64,000 nt of DNA, from positions 1,426,001-1,490,000 of the forward strand of contig CAVYPZ010000003.1 of NCBI GenBank assembly GCA_963770535.1, read 5' to 3'. Each line of letters begins with the position of its first letter. The stretch's first letter is position 1. Below, in pieces: positions 47,947 through 57,161 of the stretch. The notes under the pieces were generated by a model, which saw nothing but the letters and a program-made list of their open reading frames with translations, searched no databases and had not been told where the DNA came from. Both the position numbers and the translations under genes were made by a program. Source of the DNA: RYN-230 sp963770535 (lineage in GTDB: Bacteria > Actinomycetota > Actinomycetes > Streptosporangiales > Streptosporangiaceae).

Positions 47947-48915
47947 TCATCCCCCCGGTCTGGTGTACGTGCTGGCGCCCTTGCGGAAGGCGGCGACGGC
48001 CGCAGGGCTGGAGAGACCGAAGCGCTGGCCGTGTGAGTTGGTGGAGTCGAACCACACGAACCCCAGCAGCCCGTACTGGTGGATACCGGAGAACAGGTCT
48101 GCGATCTTCGCGGGCTGCCCTGCGGCCGGCACCGCGCCTGTTTCGGCAACCAGTATCGGGTCGAGGGTCAGCTTCTTGACGGCAGCGATGGTGGGGCCGA
48201 ACAGGGGAGCGAACTTCCAGGACGGCTTGAGGTAGTAGCCGTCGATGCCGACCCAGTTCACGTAGGAACTGCCGGGCCACCACTGGTCCGGCCGGGGGAT
48301 GTTCTCGCCGTGGGTGTCGTTGATGATGTTGACCGTCCACAGCCAGGTCACGTTGTTGGCCTGGAGCGCCCGGAAGAGCTTCACGATGTGGCGCCAGGCG
48401 GCCACGAATACTGCGGGGGACGTGTGGTGGTAGCCCCACGAGTACCAGGTTCCGTTCATCTCATGGCCGAAGCTCAGGACCACCGGATGCTTGTAGTTAC
48501 GGACGGCCTCGGCGTAGGCGCTCAGGTAGCCGTCGTACCGCCCCGAAGCAATCCTGGCCAGGCTTACGTTGTCCGGGTCCATCTGTACGAGGGGGACTGC
48601 GCCGTTATTGGCCACAGTCGTGGCGAACTTAACCGGAAATGGTACAAACCACCCGCTATAGTACATAACTACATCAGGTGTGGCCTGGGTGGTGCTTTTG
48701 AATGCCGACACTCCGGCGTATGAGTCTGGGACGCCTTGGGTGTACACCCCCAGGTAGGCACCCGTGGCCGCGGGGAGCTGCACCGGCAATGGGCCGCTGT
48801 CGTGCCTGGATCGGTTATGCACGATGACCCCTGCCGTGACCGCGAGTACGACGACGACTACAGCGGCCATTATGATCCGCCCAGGACCTCTCCGCTTTCT
48901 GCTCTGATGTCTCAT
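47947..48915 (-). CDS. GH26-like membrane-anchored hydrolase D (island cassette 2)
   Basis: An intact 322-residue protein. ATG 48915 has AGAAGGAG 7 bases upstream, better than longer alternatives. A short basic N-terminus precedes a membrane helix (RIIMAAVVVVVLAVTAGVIV), then YLGVYTQGVPDSYAG. Catalytic glutamates appear in SFGHEMNGTWYSWG and VAETGAVP. VTWLWTVNI, YVNWVGIDGYYLKPSW and LLGFVWFDS are the shared motifs of the group. It follows GT2-B with a 115-bp gap and is closest to the chimeric neighbour C. A GH26-type beta-mannanase acting at the cell surface is inferred. Confidence 0.9.
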   Translation of the reverse strand: MRHQSRKRRGPGRIIMAAVVVVVLAVTAGVIVHNRSRHDSGPLPVQLPAATGAYLGVYTQGVPDSYAGVSAFKSTTQATPDVVMYYSGWFVPFPVKFATTVANNGAVPLVQMDPDNVSLARIASGRYDGYLSAYAEAVRNYKHPVVLSFGHEMNGTWYSWGYHHTSPAVFVAAWRHIVKLFRALQANNVTWLWTVNIINDTHGENIPRPDQWWPGSSYVNWVGIDGYYLKPSWKFAPLFGPTIAAVKKLTLDPILVAETGAVPAAGQPAKIADLFSGIHQYGLLGFVWFDSTNSHGQRFGLSSPAAVAAFRKGASTYTRPGG

Positions 48916-49030
48916 CGGGCGGCTCCTTCTATGGTCCGGTTGCTGCAGGGGACCAGCGCCAATCGTGTTCGTCGGCACAAGTCAGGCGGCATCACTCGGG
49001 CGAAAGCAACCACCATTGAGTTCACAGAAT

Positions 49031-50611
49031 TCACCCCATGACCTCCGCAGGCTCCTCCTGAGCACGTCCCCACACACCCTTGCCGGGGGTCATCAAGGGC
49101 GCCAGCATATACAGCTGAACGGCGGCCAGTAGTGCCGTTGCCCAATAAAGATGCCAGCCGAACTGGTGAACGCGCAGCGCGAGGCCCGACCAGAGCAGCC
49201 CCTGAACGACAACGATCCAGGTCAGCAGGATCCGGTTCACGGTTCTGGGAACCTGGCCTTTACGGCTGGAGGCGCCGGTCGGCACCCATTCAGCCACGCT
49301 TCCCCGGATCGCGTGCCAGACTGCATAGATGTGGCAGCATGAGTTGATCATGCAAACCCGGTAGATGGTCGGCCGCCAGCCCCGGCTCAGCAAGGGAAAG
49401 ACGAACAGCGTTGCCGCGATCGCGGGCAGCATCGGCAGGTAGTTGTGCGGGTAGATATGCTGCGGGAAAAACCAGATCATGGCCAGGGCCGGGAATGGCC
49501 CGGTCAGCAGCAGCGCGGCTGACGACATGTAATACAGGAACGCTGCCCAGAAAGCGGCCCGCTGCTGCCACGTGAACGGCGCCTCCCGGAAGTGCTTCTC
49601 GAGCATCAGCAGCATCGACGATCGGCACCAGCGGGTCTGCTGATTGGCCAGCGAGGGGAAATCGGCAGGGGCCACGCCCTTGGCGAGGCACAGGGGCAGG
49701 TAGCGCGTCTCGTAGCCAGCCCACGCCAGCCTCACCCCGGAGTGGACGTCCTCACCGATCGGCACCCACGCGAAGCCGCCTGCCGCCTCGACAGCAGCGC
49801 GGCGGTAGACCAGGTTCGTTCCTGCGCAGATGGCCGCGCTGTAACGGTCCCGGGCCGACTGGATGAAGTGGAAGAAGATATCCTGGAGGGTCCCGGCGTA
49901 ACGCTGGATATAAGAGAACGAGCGATTAGTGACGTCGAAGTACTGTGCTGTCTGGACGATGCCGACGTGCGGGTCGGAAAAGTAAGGCATGGTCTCGGGG
50001 AGAAATTCCGGCCGCATGGCAAAATCGGCGTCGATCACGGCGATGTATTCGCCGTCGCTGATGCTCAGGGCGTGCAGCAGGTTGCCGGCCTTCTTCATGT
50101 GCCCCGGGTCCGGCCGGACGATATACCGGAAACCGTAGCGCTGGGCCAGGTCCTGTACCGCTTCACGGACAGAGTCATCCAGCACGTAAACGGTCTTGGG
50201 GCCGCCCCACTCCAGTTTGCTCACGTGGTGGAAGGTGTTGTTGAGCAAGGCCAGCGGCTCTCCGCAGCTGGGCAGGAAGACATCGACTGTCTCGCCCTGC
50301 TCCCGGTAGGCAGCCACGGTGGCCTGATGCTCAGCCAGGGTCAGCCTGGGGCGGCCGGTCCTGAGCCAGAAGTTGACGACAACCGGCGGCACGATGACCA
50401 TCAGCAGCAGCCACATCAGCGGGGCCACCAGCCAGGCATGCTCGGCGACGCGAACATAGCCGTAGAGGACTCCGAGGGCGGCAACCAGCAGGAACGCGAA
50501 CACCCAGCGGCGTTGCTTGGCGAAGTACTCGTACTTTTCCTCGCTGCTCGGCGGCGTGGGGAGGTAGACCGGCCGCGCACGCTGTGCAGCCGGGGGCTTA
50601 GTGGCCAGCAC
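49031..50611 (-). CDS. CesA-like processive glycosyltransferase (GT2) B
   Basis: A 526-residue CesA-superfamily synthase, paralogue of GT2-A. GTG 50611 is chosen: GGGAGG lies just upstream, it overlaps the GT39-B stop by 14 bases, and the sequence before it is not GT-like. Motifs are TVDVFLPSCGEPLALLNN, VYVLDDSVREAV, AVIDADFAMR, TAQYFDVTNRS, GEDVHSGVR and QQTRW. Two helices precede and about five follow the catalytic domain. It would polymerise and export a beta-glycan. The N-terminal tail is Pro/Ala-rich. Sequence identity with GT2-A is limited to the motifs and spacing as far as I can see, so the two may make different chains. Confidence 0.9.
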   Translation of the reverse strand: MLATKPPAAQRARPVYLPTPPSSEEKYEYFAKQRRWVFAFLLVAALGVLYGYVRVAEHAWLVAPLMWLLLMVIVPPVVVNFWLRTGRPRLTLAEHQATVAAYREQGETVDVFLPSCGEPLALLNNTFHHVSKLEWGGPKTVYVLDDSVREAVQDLAQRYGFRYIVRPDPGHMKKAGNLLHALSISDGEYIAVIDADFAMRPEFLPETMPYFSDPHVGIVQTAQYFDVTNRSFSYIQRYAGTLQDIFFHFIQSARDRYSAAICAGTNLVYRRAAVEAAGGFAWVPIGEDVHSGVRLAWAGYETRYLPLCLAKGVAPADFPSLANQQTRWCRSSMLLMLEKHFREAPFTWQQRAAFWAAFLYYMSSAALLLTGPFPALAMIWFFPQHIYPHNYLPMLPAIAATLFVFPLLSRGWRPTIYRVCMINSCCHIYAVWHAIRGSVAEWVPTGASSRKGQVPRTVNRILLTWIVVVQGLLWSGLALRVHQFGWHLYWATALLAAVQLYMLAPLMTPGKGVWGRAQEEPAEVMG

Positions 50612-52308
50612 TGGCCCTCCCAGCTGGCCGGGAGGGCCTGTCTGCGGATGCCCAGATCGTGAAGCGGCCAGGACGCCCGAGGACGTAGTAGCCGCCGGCG
50701 GTGCGCATATCGGCGGTGATCCGCCGGTCCGCAGCCGCGGTGTCCCCAAAATTGAGGATCACCAGAGAGAAGTAGTGGTGGTCGATCGCCGCGGCGAAGG
50801 AGGCTGCTCCCGCCCGCATCCCCGGGTAACTGAAGTGATACGTGCTCGACCACCGCTGCCAGGGAACAGTATCGCGCAGGTAGTACGCCTCGACGTCATA
50901 GTCCTCGGCCAGGTAGCTGCCCCGGATGAAGCCCTATCTCCGCGCGGAGGAGGGTGACCGTGTCGGCCGAGTCTGGCCAGACCACGAACAGTGAGGAAGC
51001 CTGGCCCATGGAACCGAACAGCGTCGATGCGGCAATCGGCAGGGCCATGACCGGCGCCCAGCCATAGCCATGATCGACTCTGCTCAGCCTGGCCAGGGCG
51101 TAGCCGGCGGCGATGGCCGCGAACCAGGCCCCGAACACGACATGCTTCTGCAGGCTCACCGTGGTGTGCAGCCTGGCCTGCTCGGCCGGGACGAGCAGTC
51201 CAGCGGCGGCCAGGACGGGGACCAGGAGCCTCCCGCGTGCTTCGCTGCGATAGGCCAGCACCGCACCCAGCACGGCCAGGACCAGGACCAGGCTGGTCCA
51301 CATGTAGGCGCGCTGCAGGACGGCCTCGACCGGGAAACCCGACTGCGGCCGGGCCAGGGTGCTCGTCGTGACGCCCTGCCAGTACCCCGGGCCGCCGGCC
51401 GTGATCGCCGCGATGACCAGCACGAGCCATGAGCCCAGCACCGTCAGGCCGGCCGCCAGCCCGGCGCGGCCCCCACGCCTGCGCCAGGCCTCCATGGCGA
51501 TGACCACGATGACCACGGGCGTGAACAGAGCCGTCGCGTATTTCACCGCGTCGGCTGCGGCGAGGACCACGCCCGTGCTGATCAGGAAAAATGCCCGGGT
51601 CAACGGCTCGCCGTCCGCGCACCGGACGCCCAGCCATGCGGCGAGAGCCAGCAGGAACAGTGCCATCGCGTCGAAGGTCGCGAAAGCGCCCAGGAACTGC
51701 GTGCCCGCGAGAGTCGCGAACAAGGCGGTGGCCAGCAGGGCGGCGCGCTGCCCGTACAGCCGGGCCGCCGTGCCCCACAAGACGGTCGTGGCCCCGAGCA
51801 TGAAGCACAGGGACAGGAGGCGCGCGGCAGTCAGGCCCCCGGCGCCGTCGGCGAGGGCGCCAAGCGGCGGGTAAAGGACCGGTGCCCCCGAGAAGTACGC
51901 CGGGAAGTCCGGGATAGGCGCACCATGCAGCCAGTGAGCCCACTCCAGGTGCCCAGCCCGCAGGTAGAGGGCCTCGTCCTGGAAGGCCGTGTTGGACCAC
52001 AGCAGCCGTACGGACAGAGCGGCCTGGACGAGCAGCACGGCCAGCAGTGGCCACGGCCGGGCCGCCAGGCGGGGCTTCCTGGGCCGGTGCCCGGTGCCCT
52101 CAGGCCGGGCCGGCCAGTTCCGGCGAGCTTGCGCGACTCCTGCGGGGAAAGGCGATGAGTCCCATGTGGACAGGCCTGCCGGGGGATTGAACACCTGGAA
52201 TTCGCTGACAGGAGGCCACTGACCGGAATTCTCCGGAGGTGCCGCGGGGGCTACGGCACTGCCTGCGCTCACCGCAGACTCCAGCGCGGTGTCCTGATCG
52301 CCGTTCAT
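50598..52308 (-). CDS. GT39/ArnT-like membrane glycosyltransferase B, one frameshift
   Basis: Paralogue of GT39-A leading cassette 2. ATG 52308 starts a Pro-rich cytoplasmic tail, then about eleven helices with LLWSNTAFQDEALYLRAGHL (acidic luminal motif) and FSGAPVLYPPLGALAD. Near 50930 a +1 shift (extra C after GGG) must be removed to restore EIGFIRGSYLAEDYDVEAYY and then WQRWSSTYHFSYPGM. The C-terminal end is IWASADRPS...SAGH. The corrected length is about 570 residues. A TTG at 52418, at the place equivalent to the GT39-A ATG, opens 37 codons and stops in TGA overlapping the ATG 52308. Confidence 0.83.
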
Positions 52309-53107
52309 GCGGGCGCCCCGTATCGCCGGATCTCCTGCGGTCGCGGATCGTGGGGACGTTCCCGGCGCTGCGACTGCGATGGCTCAGGCCCCCAGCCTTT
52401 CCCCGTGCCCTGATCCAAAGGTCGCACCTGCCTGCTGCGATCTGAGGGCCGTATACAGGGGTGCCTCGGCTGCTTCCCCCCAGCCCGCCTAACGTGTTAC
52501 GGCGTTACAACCGTTGCGATCTCCTTCGACCAGGAACATCGCTTATGGGCAAGCTACAGTCCTTGCTCCAGCTAGGAGGGGTCTTTGGCGATTTTGCCCG
52601 GCACTCCACCCGCTGTGGCCAGCGCGTACCTGGTGCGCTGGTGGCCATCGGCCGCGGCCAGGAGCAGGCCCGGGCCCCGCAAACCGGGCATTACGCCCGG
52701 GTTAGGACCGGGGTGCGCGGGTAGTGGGATGACCCGCGGCCGGAGTCCGGGACCCCGGCGCCGTCCGCGGCCTCAGAGTCCTGGACATACTAGAAGAATT
52801 GACTTAAAGTGACGATACTTTTACGAAATCGTACGAGTCCTCCCACGGGGGTTTCGCTATCAGACTGTTACTTAGCCGGACTCTCATTGCTGGGCCTGGC
52901 GCAATTCTCGCGGAATGTGTACGTCCGAATTCCCCAATGATGCGCATCCGATTCCACAACGCCCGCGCGGCGCCCTCACCGCGTCAAATCTCACTACGTA
53001 GAGGCTTCGTGACAACTAGTCATTTAGGTTGAAAAGTAACTTGACGTGTGCTCCGCTGTACCGCAGGAAGGCGCCACGTTAACGCGCCTCCCAGGGGGTT
53101 TGGCCGG
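52309..53107. promoter_or_regulatory. Divergent intergenic region between cassette 2 and the large membrane-protein gene
   Basis: The first part carries the leader shared with cassette 1: TGATCCA at 52411, GCACCTGCCTGC at 52424-52435, then a GTATA stretch and a C-rich run. A 37-codon frame from TTG 52418 overlaps the GT39-B start. The centre (about 52790-53040) is strikingly AT-rich, with TTGACT near 52797 and several TAnnnT hexamers. It is the likely promoter of the + strand gene, but no -35/-10 pair has ideal spacing. Confidence 0.45.
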
Positions 53108-55165
53108 ATGGGAAAAGCCAGCAAGCTTCCGCCGCTGCCGCGGCGGGCGCCTCAGGCGGCAGAGGGACTGACAGCACTAGCCGAGTCTTCGCCCGACAGT
53201 GGGCAGGAGGGGGCCGAGGGCCCGCCCGGGCAGCGCGCTGGAGAACCGGCGCCGTTCGACGCGCCGGCGTCCTTGCCGCGCCGGGTGCGGGGCATGGGTG
53301 ACCGGCCGCGCCCGCCTGCGCGGGTAGCGCGGCCGGTCCTGCCGGAGTCTTTCCTCGAGCGCGTGCGGGCGGCGGCCGAGGCGGCCAGGCGCGAAGAGGA
53401 GCAGGCATCTTCGGACACCGCCGCCGGAATCACGCTCGCCACCAGGGGCTCGGCCTTCGTCCCGCCATCCCGTGAAGCGCCCGCCACGCACGCGCCCCCT
53501 GTCGAGGAGCCACGCTTCCAGGCCCTGCCCCAGCAGGCGCCACCGCTCCCAGCACCACCCGCCGGAGCGCCCGCCGCAGAAGCACCACCCGCCGGATCGC
53601 CCGCCGCAGAAGCACCCGCCGCCGGAGCGCCAGGACCAGAGCCGCCGTCCGGGTTGCCGCAGCGGGTACGGGGCGGGCAAGACGGGCCACGGCCACCTGC
53701 GCGCGTTGCCCGGCCGGCACTGTCGGCGGCCTTCCTGGAGCGTGTGCGGGCCGCGATCCAGGCCGACGCGGACACCGAGGCTGAGGATGACAGCCACGAC
53801 GGGGCCCCCATCCCGTTGCCCCGCCGCGATGGGGGTAAGTCCGGGGGACCGCAGCCGCAGGCCGGGATGGTGCGACCCGCGCCCGCGCCCGTGGCCGGCC
53901 CTGCGACCTCGCCCCCGGGAGACGCGAACACCGAGCCGATCCCCGTCGTCACGGTGCCGCCGGGCACGACCACCGGTGCCCAGGTGGCTGATGTGGCTGG
54001 GGCAGCGCCCGGGAACGCCGCGCTAGCCAAGCCCGAGACGGCCGGGGCTCCGGCACCCGAAGCGGGCGCGGCGCCCGCCGGGCCGGAAGCGGCGAAGGCG
54101 CCCCCCAAGCCGAAAGCGGCGAAGCGGGCCCCCAAGCCGAAGGCGGTCACGGCGCCACCGCAGCCGAAAGCGGCCAAGGCACCCCCCAAGTCCCCGCCGA
54201 CGCACCGGGTCCCGCGGACCGGCCCGGGGACGGAGAAGCCGCCCAAACGGCAGGAACGCGCCAGCCGGGGCTACCGGATGGCCGGTGTCCTCGTCACGAC
54301 CGTTACCGTCGCCCTTCTGGCGGTGGGCTTCGCCGTGTTCCACCACAGCGGGGGGAACACCGCCGGGGGCAGCAGTGCCGGGCAGAGCAGTACCGGGCGG
54401 AGCGGCACCGGTACCGGGCGGAGCGGCACCGGGAGCGCCCGCCCCGCTGATCCCGCCACGCTCGGCCGCAACGCCGCTGCCTGGGTCGCGGCCCAGGTCG
54501 GGCCGGCCGCGGTCATATCCTGCGATCCCGCGATGTGCCAGGCGCTGGAGGCCCGGGGCATGCCGGCTAAGCAGTTGTACGTGCTCAAGCCGGGCATGAC
54601 CAACCCGCTCGATTCCGCCGTTATCGTGGCGACGCCCATCCTGCGCAGCCAGATCGGCAGCCGTCTCACCTCCTTGTACGCCCCCGGGCTCCTGGCGCAG
54701 TTCGGCTCCGGGAACCGGCAGATCCAGGTCCGGGCCATCGCGCTGCACGGCCCCGCCGCCTATATGTCCCAGCTCAGGGCGGATCTGGCCGAGCGCAAGA
54801 TGTCCGGGACGGCGCTGGCGGGAAATTCGCGGATCGTGACCTCCGCCGCGGCCAGGAAGGAACTCGCCGCCGGGGACGTGGACTCACGCCTGATGACCGT
54901 TATCACCGGCCTGGCGGCGTCCCATCCGGTCCGCATCGTGTCCTTCGGTGAAGCCGGGCCGGATATGGCCACGGCGCCGTTCCGTTCCGCCGAGCTGGCG
55001 GAGACCAACATGAGCAAGATGCTGGCTACCGTCAGCGGCCAGCAGCCGCCCTTCCGTGTCGCGCATATGGCGTCCGTGCGGCTGGGCTCGGGCCAGCGCG
55101 TCCTGCGCATCGATTTCGCCGCCCCGAGCCCGTTCGGGCTCCTGGGCTCCGGCGACGGGACCTGA
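53108..55165 (+). CDS. Large Pro/Ala-rich single-pass membrane protein with extracytoplasmic domain
   Basis: About 685 residues. ATG 53108 is chosen over an upstream GTG. The cytoplasmic half (about 400 residues) is disordered and contains two copies of a motif, RPPARVARPVLPESFLERVR and RPPARVARPALSAAFLERVR, plus a Lys-Pro-Pro-rich stretch. One membrane helix (VLVTTVTVALLAVGFAVF) is followed by a Gly/Ser/Thr linker and an outside domain of about 230 residues. That domain has WVAAQVGPAAVISCDPAMCQ and QLYVLKPGMTNPLDSAVIVATP. I do not recognise it. The PPAR/SFLERVR repeats look like docking sites. It is divergent from cassette 2, so a link to surface glycan assembly is possible. Confidence 0.8.
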   Translation: MGKASKLPPLPRRAPQAAEGLTALAESSPDSGQEGAEGPPGQRAGEPAPFDAPASLPRRVRGMGDRPRPPARVARPVLPESFLERVRAAAEAARREEEQASSDTAAGITLATRGSAFVPPSREAPATHAPPVEEPRFQALPQQAPPLPAPPAGAPAAEAPPAGSPAAEAPAAGAPGPEPPSGLPQRVRGGQDGPRPPARVARPALSAAFLERVRAAIQADADTEAEDDSHDGAPIPLPRRDGGKSGGPQPQAGMVRPAPAPVAGPATSPPGDANTEPIPVVTVPPGTTTGAQVADVAGAAPGNAALAKPETAGAPAPEAGAAPAGPEAAKAPPKPKAAKRAPKPKAVTAPPQPKAAKAPPKSPPTHRVPRTGPGTEKPPKRQERASRGYRMAGVLVTTVTVALLAVGFAVFHHSGGNTAGGSSAGQSSTGRSGTGTGRSGTGSARPADPATLGRNAAAWVAAQVGPAAVISCDPAMCQALEARGMPAKQLYVLKPGMTNPLDSAVIVATPILRSQIGSRLTSLYAPGLLAQFGSGNRQIQVRAIALHGPAAYMSQLRADLAERKMSGTALAGNSRIVTSAAARKELAAGDVDSRLMTVITGLAASHPVRIVSFGEAGPDMATAPFRSAELAETNMSKMLATVSGQQPPFRVAHMASVRLGSGQRVLRIDFAAPSPFGLLGSGDGT
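53551..53634 (+). repeat. 30-bp tandem repeat in the membrane-protein gene
   Basis: Three copies of a roughly 30-bp unit starting GCACCACCCGCCGGAGCGCC encode PPAGAPAAEA-type repeats in the disordered cytoplasmic region. The frame is kept. Confidence 0.7.
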
Positions 55166-55267
55166 CCCCCGGGGGAGGCAGCGGGGGGCCGGGGAAGGCA
55201 GGCGACGGGCTGGTCACCAGCGCACGGGCGCCGGCGGTAGTGTCGCGGCCATGCGGAGTTATCGGGC

Positions 55268-55555
55268 ATGAGCCCCCGGCGCACCCGCCGCCGGCCCGGC
55301 GCTGCCCCGCGGCCCGGCGGGCCTGAGCAGGTGGAGTCCTGGCCCGACGGGGACTGGGTGATCCGCCCGGTGGCCGGCGCCGCCACGGCCAAGACCTACC
55401 GCTGCCCGGGATGTGATCAGGAAATCCCTCCCGGTATGCCGCATCTGGTCGCCTGGCCTAGCCTTGACCCCGGGCCGGCCGAGCGACGGCACTGGCACCG
55501 GCCGTGCTGGCAGCGGCGCATGCAGCGCCGGCCCGGGCGCCGGGTCGGCCGTTGA
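55268..55555 (+). CDS. Small protein with CxxC...H...C zinc-type site
   Basis: A 95-residue basic protein. The central part reads YRCPGCDQEIPPGMPHLVAW and later RRHWHRPCW, giving Cys-x-x-Cys, His and His/Cys ligands for one zinc ion. Similar small proteins accompany alpha/beta hydrolase genes in actinomycetes and are often misnamed ATP/GTP-binding. The ends are Arg/Pro-rich. It lies 70 bp before the hydrolase, probably in the same transcript. Function unknown. Confidence 0.75.
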   Translation: MSPRRTRRRPGAAPRPGGPEQVESWPDGDWVIRPVAGAATAKTYRCPGCDQEIPPGMPHLVAWPSLDPGPAERRHWHRPCWQRRMQRRPGRRVGR

Positions 55556-55625
55556 GCACGCCGGTCCCGGTTCATCCCGTGCCGCGGCCCGACATCACGG
55601 TCCCGGCCCGACCCCCAGGAAGCAT

Positions 55626-56339
55626 ATGAGCGAGATCAGGGCAAGCACTGTCCTGCCGGCCCGCAGAGAGCCGGTCACCCTCCACACCGACGACGGGCTC
55701 GACCTGGTCGGCGAGCTCGCGCTGCCCGCCGGGCATGACCCGGTGGCCACGCTCGTCTTCCTGCACCCGCTGCCGACGCACGGCGGCATGATGGACAGCC
55801 ATATCCTGCGCAAGGCCTCCTACCGGCTGCCCGCCCTGGCCGACCTGGCGGTGCTGCGGTTCAACACCAGGGGTACCTCGTCCGGCCACGGGCGCAGCCA
55901 CGGCGAGTTCGGTGATGGCGAGGAGGAGCGGCACGACCTGGCCGCGGCCGTCCGCTGGGCTACCGCGGCCGGGCTGCCCCGGCTGTGGCTGGTCGGCTGG
56001 TCGTTCGGGACCGAGCTGGCCCTGAAGTGGGGCGCCGGGATGCCCGTGGAGGGAGCGATCCTGCTGTCTCCCGCACTGCACCGGGCCGGTGACGCGGACC
56101 TGGACACCTGGGCCGCGTCCGGCAAGCCCCTGCTGGTGCTGGTCCCGGAGCTGGATGACTACCTGCGCCCGGACGAGGCGCGGCGCCGGTTCGCCCGGGT
56201 GCCGCACGCCGAGCTGATCGCCGTGGACCGGGCCAAGCATCTCTGGGTGGGCGAGCCCTATGTCCGTATCGTGCTGAACGAGATCGTGCGCCGGGTGAAC
56301 CCGGCCGCCGCGCCGCTACCCACTGAATGGAAGGACTGA
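55626..56339 (+). CDS. Alpha/beta hydrolase
   Basis: A 237-residue alpha/beta-fold hydrolase. ATG 55626 follows AGGAAG at 6 bases. It shows LVFLHPLPTHGGMMDSHI (oxyanion region), LRFNTRGTSSGHG, the nucleophile elbow GWSFGTE (Ser), LVPELDDYLRPDEA (likely acid) and DRAKHLWVGEP with the catalytic His. The sequence resembles the dienelactone/prolyl-peptidase-like hydrolases found beside SDR genes. It is 2 bp from the SDR, so co-expression is certain if both are real. The substrate is unknown. Confidence 0.88.
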   Translation: MSEIRASTVLPARREPVTLHTDDGLDLVGELALPAGHDPVATLVFLHPLPTHGGMMDSHILRKASYRLPALADLAVLRFNTRGTSSGHGRSHGEFGDGEEERHDLAAAVRWATAAGLPRLWLVGWSFGTELALKWGAGMPVEGAILLSPALHRAGDADLDTWAASGKPLLVLVPELDDYLRPDEARRRFARVPHAELIAVDRAKHLWVGEPYVRIVLNEIVRRVNPAAAPLPTEWKD

Positions 56340-56341
56340 GC

Positions 56342-57106
56342 GTGCCGCTCTTCGACCTTACGGGCAAGAAAGCTTTCATCACCGGCGCCTCCCGGGGGAT
56401 CGGGCAGGCGATCGCGGTCGCGCTGGCCGGGGCCGGGGCTGACCTGGCCCTGGTGGCCCGCGGCGAGGAAGGGCTGGCCGAGACCGCCGCGCAGGTCACG
56501 GCGCTGGGCCGGAAGGCCTTCGTCATTCCCGCCGACGTCACCGCGCAGGAATCGGTTGAGGCTGCGGTCGCCGGCGCGATCGACCACCTGGGCTACCTGG
56601 ACATCGTGGTGAACAACGCGGGCGGGTCCAGCTTCATGGTGCCGTTCCTGGACCTCCGGCTGAGCGGCTGGGACAAGCTGATGCGGCTGAACCTCGACTC
56701 GGCCATGTACGTGTGCCACGCGGTCGGCGCGCACCTGGCGGAACGGGGCAGTGGCTCGGTCATCAACGTCGCGTCCGTGGCCGGGGTGAGCGCGGCGCCG
56801 TTCCTGTCCCCGTACGGCGCGGCCAAGGCAGGCCTGATCTCGCTGACCAAGTCGCTGGCGGTCGAGTGGGCGGCCAGCGGCATCCGGGTCAACGCGCTGT
56901 GCCCCGGCTGGACCGCGACCGAGCTGAACCGCAGCCTCTGGGAAGACGAGACGGCCGGGCCGGCCACGGTCGCCACGGTGCCGATGCACCGGTGGGCCCG
57001 GCCGGATGAGATGTCCGGACCCGCTGTCTTCCTGGCCAGCGAGGCCTCCTCGTACATGACTGGCCAGGTGCTGCTGATCGACGGCGGCCAGACCGCGATG
57101 AGCTGA
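56342..57106 (+). CDS. Short-chain dehydrogenase/reductase (3-oxoacyl reductase-like)
   Basis: A 254-residue classical SDR. GTG 56342 follows GGAAGGA. The cofactor loop TGASRGIGQAIAVAL, NNAGG, the catalytic Ser in VASVAGVSAA, YGAAK (Tyr and Lys), and NALCPGWTATEL are all present. The C-terminal end SSYMTGQVLLIDGGQ is typical of FabG-like enzymes. In the Streptomyces core a 3-oxoacyl reductase lies in a comparable region. The substrate is unknown. A strong terminator follows. Confidence 0.93.
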   Translation: MPLFDLTGKKAFITGASRGIGQAIAVALAGAGADLALVARGEEGLAETAAQVTALGRKAFVIPADVTAQESVEAAVAGAIDHLGYLDIVVNNAGGSSFMVPFLDLRLSGWDKLMRLNLDSAMYVCHAVGAHLAERGSGSVINVASVAGVSAAPFLSPYGAAKAGLISLTKSLAVEWAASGIRVNALCPGWTATELNRSLWEDETAGPATVATVPMHRWARPDEMSGPAVFLASEASSYMTGQVLLIDGGQTAMS

Positions 57107-57161
57107 CCGCGGTAGCGCCGGCTGCGCGCATGCGCCCGGCTTGATAAAGCCGTTATACGCA

